A stretch of DNA of 64,000 nucleotides from Bradyrhizobium iriomotense (lineage in GTDB: Bacteria > Pseudomonadota > Alphaproteobacteria > Rhizobiales > Xanthobacteraceae): assembly GCF_030160715.1 (NCBI RefSeq), contig NZ_BSOW01000004.1, positions 248,001 to 312,000 on the forward strand, given 5' to 3'. The translations under genes and the position numbers were made by a program. This document shows, piece by piece, positions 57,676 to 64,000 of the stretch. Each line of letters starts with the position of its first letter. Position 1 is the first letter of the stretch. The notes below the pieces were generated by a model. The model saw nothing but the letters and a program-made list of their open reading frames with translations. It was not told where the DNA came from and ran no database searches.

Positions 57676-58872
57676 TTACGCCGCCCGCGCATCATACGCG
57701 TACATGAAATCCATCCCCTTCGAGCTCAGCGGCAGCAGCCATTTCAACATCTGATCGCGGATGAAGGCGCCGGTGGCCGAGAATTCGCGCTTGCTGTTGC
57801 CGTTGCGGCGGGCAATCGCGACGATCTTTTCCGCGCGGGGGCGGCGCTCGGCCTCGAAATTCTGGAAGGTCGCGCTGAGCTCCTGGCCCTCCGCCATCAG
57901 CCGTCCGAGGCGAAGTGCGTCTTCCAGCGCGAGCGAGGCACCCTGGCCGGCATGCGGGCTCGTGGCATGCGCGGCATCCCCGATCAGCAGCGAGCGCTTG
58001 CGCGACCAGGTCGGTAGGGTCGAGACATCGAGCGTATCGGTGACCACGATGTTCTCCGCCGCCTCGATGATCGCGGGGATCGGATCGTGCCAGCCGCGGT
58101 GGAAGTCGCGCAGATGCTGCTTGAGCGTCGCCTGATCCTGAGCGCGGAACATCGCCGCGTCCATGCCGTGGGCGGGCTGCGTGCTCCACCACATCACGCC
58201 GTCATCGGCATCGGAGCTGCAAAGGCCGTAGCCGAAGAAGCCGCTCTGGCCGAACGTGGTCTCGACGCGCTGGCCGATCGCACGGCCGGCAAGCACGGTG
58301 CGCGGCACGAAGCCGCCGAAGCCGATCAGGCCGGTGTTGAATGGTTTTGGCCCGTCCGGCACGACCTGCCGGCGCGCCACCGAATGCACGCCGTCGGCGC
58401 CGATCAGGAAGTCGCCTTCCGCAGTGGTGCCGTCGGCGAAATAGGCGATGATCGGCTGGTCGCCGCGGTCCTCGATCTTGATCAGGCGCTTCTCGAAATA
58501 GAGCGAGACGCAGGAGCACCAGGCCTTGTCGATGAGGATCTCGTTCAGTGTCGCGCGGCAGATATTCACCGCGGGCTGGCCGAAGCGCCGCTCCATGTCG
58601 CGGTTGATCGAGCCGAGCTTCTGGCCGCCCTGCGAATAGAAATCAAAGGAGTCCGCGATCGAGCCGCGGCCGATCACCTCGCGCGCGAGCCCGAGCTCGT
58701 CCATCACCTGCATGCCGTTCGGCGCGATCTGCAGGCCGCCGCCGATCCCCTTGGAATAGGGCCAGGCCTCGAAGATCTGCGCTTCGATGCCGGCGCGGCG
58801 GAGCAGAATTCCGGCGACGGGCCCGGCGATGCCGGCTCCGATGATGAGGGCCTTGCGGGGACGTATCGACAT
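57676..58872 (-). CDS. FAD-dependent monooxygenase
   Basis: A 398-residue class A flavoprotein hydroxylase. The FAD-binding GxGxxG is in IIGAGIAGPVAG (residues 11-22). The second motif is IGADGVHSVARR and the third is LIGDAAHATSPHAGQGASLALEDA (split). These enzymes hydroxylate aromatic or related substrates using NAD(P)H and O2; the substrate is unknown. It is divergent from a MarR gene, and an inverted repeat lies between the starts. Confidence 0.87.
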   Translation of the reverse strand: MSIRPRKALIIGAGIAGPVAGILLRRAGIEAQIFEAWPYSKGIGGGLQIAPNGMQVMDELGLAREVIGRGSIADSFDFYSQGGQKLGSINRDMERRFGQPAVNICRATLNEILIDKAWCSCVSLYFEKRLIKIEDRGDQPIIAYFADGTTAEGDFLIGADGVHSVARRQVVPDGPKPFNTGLIGFGGFVPRTVLAGRAIGQRVETTFGQSGFFGYGLCSSDADDGVMWWSTQPAHGMDAAMFRAQDQATLKQHLRDFHRGWHDPIPAIIEAAENIVVTDTLDVSTLPTWSRKRSLLIGDAAHATSPHAGQGASLALEDALRLGRLMAEGQELSATFQNFEAERRPRAEKIVAIARRNGNSKREFSATGAFIRDQMLKWLLPLSSKGMDFMYAYDARAA

Positions 58873-58914
58873 GGCTTGCTCCTGGGGACGCTGCGGTGCT
58901 AGTAGAAATCACGG

Positions 58915-58933
58915 CCACTAATTATCTTAGTGG
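58915..58933. promoter_or_regulatory. Inverted repeat between FAD monooxygenase and MarR genes
   Basis: CCACTAA-N5-TTAGTGG, perfect 7-base arms. A second motif overlaps (CTTAG-TGG-CTAAG), and GCTAAGAT is repeated directly at 58933 and 58949. It is a good candidate operator for the adjacent MarR protein. Confidence 0.6.
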
Positions 58934-58956
58934 CTAAGATATATATTTGCTAAGAT

Positions 58957-59490
58957 ATGGGGTCGGCCTTGTCAAGAGGGAAAGCGCGCGCAGGCTTGGT
59001 GCAGGAGCTTGAGGAGGCGATGCGCCGATCGTCGGCGCAGGGCGTGCTGTACGGTCAGGCCGTTGCGAACGTTGCCGGAATTTCCGGTTCCGACCTCGAA
59101 TGCATGGACTTCCTGAATCTGGAGGGCCGCGCGACCGCGGGCCGCCTCGCCGAGGTCACGGGGCTCACGACCGGCGCCATCACGGGTGTGGTCGACCGGC
59201 TCGAGAAAGCGGGCTATGTGCGCCGCGAGCGGGATGACGCCGACCGCCGCAAGGTGTTCATCACCGTCGTGCCGGAGACGACGGCCGAAATCGGCAAGCT
59301 CTACGTGCCGATGCAGCAGGCGATGCACAAGGTCTGGAGCCGCTATTCCGACGAGGAGCTGCGGCTGCTGCTGCGCTTCGCCACGGACGGCTACAAGGGC
59401 GTGCTGGAAGCGACCGAGGCGTTGAAGGACCTCCTCGACACACCGCCCGAGAAGCGCGCCGATCTCAAGACGCCGAAGCCTCGTCGCTGA
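58957..59490 (+). CDS. MarR-family transcriptional regulator
   Basis: A 177-residue winged-helix regulator. The DNA-binding helices are RATAGRLAEVTGLTTGAITGVVDRLEKAGYVRRE, followed by the wing RDDADRRKVFITV. The first 17 residues are basic and may be an extension: no ribosome-binding site precedes the ATG at 58957. It is divergent from the flavin monooxygenase, which it probably controls through the repeats between them. Its last 26 bases overlap the end of the convergent O-antigen ligase gene. Confidence 0.86.
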   Translation: MGSALSRGKARAGLVQELEEAMRRSSAQGVLYGQAVANVAGISGSDLECMDFLNLEGRATAGRLAEVTGLTTGAITGVVDRLEKAGYVRRERDDADRRKVFITVVPETTAEIGKLYVPMQQAMHKVWSRYSDEELRLLLRFATDGYKGVLEATEALKDLLDTPPEKRADLKTPKPRR

Positions 59491-60727
59491 TCGGGTGCGC
59501 GGCCTTGTAGGCCTGTGCGGCCGCGATCATGCCCCACATCGCCCCCAGCATCATCCAGAAGTGCCGCCAGTGATCGGTGTCGATCACAAAGCTCTCGCCG
59601 ACGGTGCCGACGAAGGCGGAGAAGATCGCAAGATAGGCGCGCTGCCAGGGCACGCGGACGAAGACGTGGCGAAAGCCTGTGATCACGGTGGTGAACACCA
59701 GCGCGGGATAGCAGATGCCGGAGAGCCAGCCCCCCGACATGAAGGCGTTGAGGTAGGAGTTGTGGGTATCCTCCGGGAAGTAGCGGTGGAATTGCAAGGG
59801 GCCTATGCCGAACGGCAGGTCGAGCGCCATCTCCGCGCCGAGGATGTGCCGGCCGAAGCGGCCGAAGCGGCCTTCGTCGTAGCTCTGGTCGAAGCTAGCG
59901 CGCTGCTTGAACATCTCGGCGATGGAGTCGAATGAGAGCAGGATCGCGATCAGCGCCAGCCCCAGCGCGGCCGCAACCAGCGCCATGATGATGATGCGCG
60001 AGCGCTGCGCGCTGCTCGAGCTGGTCAGCACCATCAGCGCCAGCATGAAGCCGGAGGTCAGGATCAGCCCGCCCCAGGCGGCGCGCGAGAACGCGAGCAG
60101 GATCGCGAGCGCCATGATGGCGAAGGCGATCGCGTTGCGGAATGCCTTGGCCAGCTTGTCCGAGACCACGCTTTGCAATGAGAACAGCGCCGGCAGGATC
60201 AGGAACGCGCCGAGCACGTTCGGGTCCTTGAACGTGCCGCGCGCGCGCTCATAGAGCGTCAGGAGGTCGTGGCCGCCGGGAACGAGATTGAAATAGCCGG
60301 CGACTGCCGAGAGCGATGCGATCATCGCGCCGACCACGAGGCCGCGGCGCAGCATGTCGAGACGCGCCGCCGTATCCTCCGCTGTGACCATTGCGAAGAA
60401 CACCACCGTCGCCGCCATGTACCAGGAGGTCGCGATCCAGCTTGCCACCTCGGACTGGCCCAGCAGCGGAATGGCGCTGACGGTGTAGCCGATATTGAGC
60501 AGGATCAGCAGCAGCACGAGCGGCATGAACACGAGGCGGAGCCGCAGGCCGGTGGCGAAGAAGGTGACGGTCGCAAGCAGCGTCACGATCTCGTAGGGGC
60601 TGGGCTCGATGAAAACGACCGCGCCGGAGGCGCCGACCAGCCACACCATCGCGCGCTGCAAGGCCAGTACGCCGGGCGCAGCCGGTGGGGCTACGTTGAT
60701 TCCTCCGGCTGTCGCCGCATACGCCAT
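59465..60727 (-). CDS. O-antigen ligase/polymerase-like membrane protein
   Basis: A 420-residue Wzy_C-type membrane protein with about ten to twelve helices. A large periplasmic loop lies between the late helices and contains the family's conserved Arg/His-type residues (DEGRFGRFGRHILG, PLQFHRYFPEDTHNSYLN). Such proteins polymerise or ligate lipid-linked polysaccharide at the periplasmic face. The ATG at 60727 is one codon after a GTG and lacks a strong ribosome-binding site. It is part of an exopolysaccharide cluster with the two genes that follow upstream. Confidence 0.85.
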   Translation of the reverse strand: MAYAATAGGINVAPPAAPGVLALQRAMVWLVGASGAVVFIEPSPYEIVTLLATVTFFATGLRLRLVFMPLVLLLILLNIGYTVSAIPLLGQSEVASWIATSWYMAATVVFFAMVTAEDTAARLDMLRRGLVVGAMIASLSAVAGYFNLVPGGHDLLTLYERARGTFKDPNVLGAFLILPALFSLQSVVSDKLAKAFRNAIAFAIMALAILLAFSRAAWGGLILTSGFMLALMVLTSSSSAQRSRIIIMALVAAALGLALIAILLSFDSIAEMFKQRASFDQSYDEGRFGRFGRHILGAEMALDLPFGIGPLQFHRYFPEDTHNSYLNAFMSGGWLSGICYPALVFTTVITGFRHVFVRVPWQRAYLAIFSAFVGTVGESFVIDTDHWRHFWMMLGAMWGMIAAAQAYKAAHPISDEASAS

Positions 60728-60771
60728 CACACGCTCACACGCTTACGCAACTGGTACACACAAACTTCCGC

Positions 60772-60872
60772 CGTCATGCCCCGCGAAAGCGGGGCATCCA
60801 GTAACCCGCGCTGTCAGCGGCAGCTCGGCTGCCGGTGTTTACTGGATCGCCCGGTCAAGCCGGGCGATGACA
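60772..60872. repeat. Intergenic repeat, family C (copy)
   Basis: It begins CCGTCATGCCCCGCGAAAGC, has GGGGCATCCAGTA and later TACTGGATCGCCCGGTCAAG, and ends CGGGCGATGAC. It lies between the ligase and phosphotransferase genes. Confidence 0.75.
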
Positions 60873-60894
60873 GCGTGGTTTTGGTACGACGAAC

Positions 60895-62442
60895 TCAATA
60901 CGCGTTCTCGTTCTTGGTCAGCAGCGAGATCGGCGTCTTCAGGAGGATGTAGAGGTCGAACAGCACCGACCAGTTCTCGATGTAGTAGAGGTCGAACTCG
61001 ACGCGCTTCTGGATCTTTTCTTCGTTGTCGATCTCGCCGCGCCAGCCGTTGATCTGGGCCCAGCCGGTGATACCCGGCTTGACGCGGTGGCGGGCGAAAT
61101 AGCCGTCGACGGCCTCGTCGAACAGCCGGCTCTGGAGCTTGCCCTGGACGGCGTGCGGACGCGGGCCGACGAGGGAGAGATTGCCGGAGAACACCACATT
61201 GAAGAGCTGCGGGAGCTCGTCGAGGCTAGTCTTGCGGATGAAGCGGCCGACGCGCGTGACGCGCGGATCGTTTTTGGTGACGACCTTCGAGGCTGTCAGG
61301 TCAGCCTGATGGTGATACATCGAGCGGAATTTGTAGACGTCGATGCGCTCGTTGTTGAAGCCGAAGCGTTTTTGGCGGAACAGCACCGGGCCGGGACTGT
61401 CGAGCTTCACCGCCAACGCCACCAGCGCCATCACGGGAAGGGCCGCGAGCAGCGCAAGGCCGCCGACGATGCGGTCGAACAGCCATTTCATCACCAGGTC
61501 CCAGTCGGTGATCGGCGCCTCGAACACGTCGAGAGTGGGCACCTCGCCCAGATAGGAATAGGAGCGGGGACGGAAACGCAGCTTGTTGGTGTGCGCGGAG
61601 AGGCGGATGTCGACGGGTAGCACCCAGAGCTTCTTCAGCATCTCGAGGATGCGCGTCTCCGCCGAGATCGGCAGCGCGAACAGCACGAGATCGACGCGGG
61701 TGCGGCGGGCGAACTCGACGATGTCGTCGACCTTGCCGAGCTTTTGCGCGCCCGCGCAGGTGTCGAGCGCGCGACTGTCGTTGCGGTCGTCGAACACGCC
61801 GAGCACGTGGATGTCGGAGTCCTCCTGCGCCTTCAGCGCCTCGACCAGCTCTTCGCCGTTGCGGTCGGAGCCGACGATGATGGTGCGGCGGTCGAGCCGG
61901 CCCTCGCGCGCCCAGGTGCGAACGAGCGTTCGCAGCGCCAGGCGCTCGGCGACGAGCGCGGCAAGGCCGAGGAAGAAGAAGGCGGCGAGCCACAGCCGCG
62001 AGACTTCGCTGCCGAGCCTTGCGAAGAAGGAAATGCCGATGAACAGCAGGAACACGAACGACCAGGACGAGATCATCCGCGTCATCTGGCGGAGCTGACC
62101 GCGGAAGAGCTGCACCTGATACATGTCGGCGGCCTGGAAGCAGATCACGGCTGCGGCCGCGACGGCAGAGATCGCGGCGAGATATTCCCAGTGGAAGCCG
62201 GTCTGCGGCGCGACGTAGCCCAAATAAAGCACGGTGCCGACGAGGCTGAGCAGAACGAAATCGGCGAGGCGCACGAAGCCGGCGATCACGATCGGCGAAT
62301 AGGCGCGGGCGACCTTCTGGTTGACGAGAGCAAGTGCTGCCGGCGAGAGCCGGCGCCGGCGTTCGACAAAGGGCTTGTCAACGGGTGCGGCCGCGGCACT
62401 GGTCGCGGCGTCGAGCATCGAGCGTGCGTTGAGCGGTTCCAC
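60895..62442 (-). CDS. Undecaprenyl-phosphate sugar-1-phosphate transferase (WbaP/WcaJ/ExoY family)
   Basis: A 515-residue polyisoprenyl-phosphate hexose-1-phosphate transferase that starts exopolysaccharide synthesis on undecaprenyl phosphate. It has four N-terminal membrane helices (about 50-170), a CoA-binding-like middle domain (about 190-320), and a C-terminal catalytic domain with [27 protein letters not shown] and [15 protein letters not shown]. The family's conserved acidic and Arg residues are present. It lies between the ligase and the GT4 gene. Confidence 0.92.
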   Translation of the reverse strand: MEPLNARSMLDAATSAAAAPVDKPFVERRRRLSPAALALVNQKVARAYSPIVIAGFVRLADFVLLSLVGTVLYLGYVAPQTGFHWEYLAAISAVAAAAVICFQAADMYQVQLFRGQLRQMTRMISSWSFVFLLFIGISFFARLGSEVSRLWLAAFFFLGLAALVAERLALRTLVRTWAREGRLDRRTIIVGSDRNGEELVEALKAQEDSDIHVLGVFDDRNDSRALDTCAGAQKLGKVDDIVEFARRTRVDLVLFALPISAETRILEMLKKLWVLPVDIRLSAHTNKLRFRPRSYSYLGEVPTLDVFEAPITDWDLVMKWLFDRIVGGLALLAALPVMALVALAVKLDSPGPVLFRQKRFGFNNERIDVYKFRSMYHHQADLTASKVVTKNDPRVTRVGRFIRKTSLDELPQLFNVVFSGNLSLVGPRPHAVQGKLQSRLFDEAVDGYFARHRVKPGITGWAQINGWRGEIDNEEKIQKRVEFDLYYIENWSVLFDLYILLKTPISLLTKNENAY

Positions 62443-62565
62443 GGTCGTCCACGTCCATTCCTGAAACCCACTGGACGCGCGTATAGGCGCGCGAAGCGCG
62501 GGAGTCCCCCTCGCTCCCGCTTATCGGACAAATCGGAAGAAATTCTAAAGCTGCCTCAAGGACGG

Positions 62566-63771
62566 TTAATGATTGGCAAACGCGTCGCGGTAGCCGGCCA
62601 GCACGCCGTCGACCATCGCCTGCTGGGAGAAGTGCGCCGAGATCCGCTCGCGCAGCCTCGCCGCGCGCTGGGCGGTCGCTTGCGGATCGTCCAGCGCGGC
62701 CGCAATGGCCTCCGCCATGGCCTCGGAATTGCTCGGGACGAAGAGGGCGGAACTCTCGGCGTCGAAGATCTCGGGGATGCCACCGACCTTCGCGGCGATC
62801 ATGGGGATGCCGGCAGCGCCGGCTTCGATCACGACATAGGGCATGGAATCACCGCGCGAGGGAACGACCAGCAGCCGCCCCTTGGAGAAGCCATAGCGCG
62901 CCTTGACGTGGCCGATGAAGCGGATCGAACCGGCGAGGCCAAGCTTCTCGACCTGCGCCTTCAGCGCTGCCATCTCCTCGCCGTCGCCGCCGAGTGTCAG
63001 TGTGACATTGCGGCCCTGGGCGCGAAGGCGCGCCACCGCGTCGACGAGGAGGTCGGCACCCTTGATGTGCCGGAACTCGCCGACATAAGCGAGATCGGTC
63101 GCATCGTCGGCGGTGACAACCGGCTCGAATTCCTCCGGCGTCACGCCGTTGAAGACGCAGCGCACCACGCCCTTGGGCGTGCCGACGATGCGCTGATAGG
63201 TGTCGCGGGCAAAGGCGCTTTCGAACAGGAACAGGTCGGTGCTGGTCGTCAGCGTCCGTTCAAGTCGCGCGTAGAACTCACCCTTGAAGGTGTGCAGGGG
63301 ATAGTGCAGCGAGCCGCCGTGCGGGGTGTAGATGCGGATGGTTTCGTCTGAGCGCCGCCGCATGCGGACGAAGGCGCCGGCCTTGGCGCCGTGGCCGTGC
63401 ATGACGTCGGGCTTGAGCTTGGCGATCAGACGCCTCATGCGAAGCCAAACGAGGAAATCGTCTGGTGACGGTTCGCGGCGGATCGCCAGCCGATGGACCC
63501 CGAGCTTCAGGCGCGGCGCGATCTCGGCCAGCGCGTTCGCTGCGCGCTCGCCGCCGGTAAGATCGTCGGCGAGTATCCCGACGTGATGCCCGCGATCGAC
63601 CTGGCCATTGGCGAGGTCGAGGATGTGGCGGAAGATGCCACCGACCGGAGCACGCACGGCGTGCAGGATGCGAAGCGGCTGGTCGACAGAGGGGGGCATG
63701 ATCTGAACCGGCGCTCGCAGGCGATGACGCAGCAATCCACTGAAGTATCGATTCCGATTAAGGGGCCTCAT
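62566..63771 (-). CDS. Glycosyltransferase family 4
   Basis: A 401-residue GT-B glycosyltransferase. The N-terminal half has the acceptor region LRILHAVRAPVGGIFRHILDLA, and the C-terminal half the donor site with GEFRHIKGADLLVDAVARL, PSRGDSMPYVVIEAGAAGIPMIA (the EX7E-like block). It probably adds a sugar to the exopolysaccharide unit started by the adjacent transferase. The start is uncertain: ATG at 63771, or ATG at 63699, which would begin MPPSVDQPLRILH; neither has a clear ribosome-binding site. Confidence 0.88.
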   Translation of the reverse strand: MRPLNRNRYFSGLLRHRLRAPVQIMPPSVDQPLRILHAVRAPVGGIFRHILDLANGQVDRGHHVGILADDLTGGERAANALAEIAPRLKLGVHRLAIRREPSPDDFLVWLRMRRLIAKLKPDVMHGHGAKAGAFVRMRRRSDETIRIYTPHGGSLHYPLHTFKGEFYARLERTLTTSTDLFLFESAFARDTYQRIVGTPKGVVRCVFNGVTPEEFEPVVTADDATDLAYVGEFRHIKGADLLVDAVARLRAQGRNVTLTLGGDGEEMAALKAQVEKLGLAGSIRFIGHVKARYGFSKGRLLVVPSRGDSMPYVVIEAGAAGIPMIAAKVGGIPEIFDAESSALFVPSNSEAMAEAIAAALDDPQATAQRAARLRERISAHFSQQAMVDGVLAGYRDAFANH

Positions 63772-63909
63772 GGTTAACAAATGGTGTTCGCGCGCGATCG
63801 CGTGTTCGCGCCATGCACGCGTATGGCGCGATTAACTCAGCGGCAACCTTAATGGAGTGTAATTGCCGCGGTTGAGGTGGGTAGCGGCGTTGCCCTGCGG
63901 GAGTATGCG

Positions 63910-64000
63910 ATGCGTTTGGCGTTCTGGCGTGCCGGCAAGGACAAGGTGATCGAGCGGGCCTTGCACAGGCCCGAGCCGAAGGTCACTGTCGCGCGGCAGG
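63910..64000 (+). CDS. N-terminus of a polysaccharide export/chain-length type gene (runs off the right edge)
   Basis: Thirty codons are visible: MRLAFWRAGKDKVIERALHR and on, with a basic, amphipathic character. GGGAG lies six bases before the ATG. It is divergent from the GT4 gene at the edge of an exopolysaccharide cluster. An exopolysaccharide transport protein of the GumC/Wzc type is my best recollection for such an N-terminus in Bradyrhizobium, but the visible part is too short to prove it. Confidence 0.4.
   Translation, partial: MRLAFWRAGKDKVIERALHRPEPKVTVARQ

Overview
The window looks like a stretch of chromosome from a Bradyrhizobium-type alphaproteobacterium (Nitrobacteraceae, Hyphomicrobiales). 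The basis is the high GC content, an aspartate-type HemB, GcrA, LdtR, Bpt, DUF6163-like and Nramp/MntH genes typical of that group, a porin of the Bradyrhizobium type, and many dispersed palindromic intergenic repeats. The assignment is inferred from gene content and protein similarity by memory; no database search was possible.

Layout. 1-7 kb: a truncated membrane protein, a small membrane protein, a chromate-resistance pair (rhodanese-ChrB and ChrA), a Tat-exported beta-lactamase-like hydrolase, a membrane-anchored AraC-type regulator and a DmeF-type metal exporter with a His-rich loop. 7.4-12.5 kb: the most unusual part, three co-directional genes without recognisable export signals. They encode a class III nucleotidyl cyclase with TolB-like and TPR regions, a haloperoxidase/PAP2-fold protein with a (Gly-Gly-Ala)12 N-terminus, and a divergent subtilisin-like protease. 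12.6-23.8 kb: a secreted metallo-beta-lactamase-fold enzyme, an EamA permease with a terminal frameshift, two MFS exporters, a second cyclase, mntH with a Mur/Fur-like palindrome, bpt, an RDD protein, hemB and a DUF6163-like gene.

24-40 kb is core housekeeping: ldtR, glyA-nrdR-ribD-ribE-ribH-nusB-thiL, the H+-pyrophosphatase hppA, an orphan Bug-type binding protein, bamE, a cytochrome bc1 assembly chaperone, yceD-plsX-fabH, ihfA and a MerR regulator. These end at a tRNA-Pro(GGG) gene.

40.5-44.4 kb is a gene-poor segment bounded by the 3' end of that tRNA and an imperfect 41-bp copy of it, so it is probably a decayed tRNA-inserted island. It carries two small proteins and a GH17-type membrane glucanosyl enzyme whose best-placed start codon is ATT.

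44.4-59.5 kb mixes metabolic genes (a DapA-family aldolase, an SDR, an FrsA-like hydrolase, an acetamidase, DUF169, tandem paralogous saccharopine-dehydrogenase-like reductases with a 134-bp identical tail, a flavin monooxygenase) with MarR regulators, a porin and gcrA. 59.5-64 kb begins an exopolysaccharide cluster: O-antigen ligase/polymerase, undecaprenyl-phosphate sugar phosphotransferase, a GT4 glycosyltransferase and the first codons of a divergent gene.

At least three repeat families recur between genes. No rRNA, CRISPR array, complete insertion sequence or integrase was seen.
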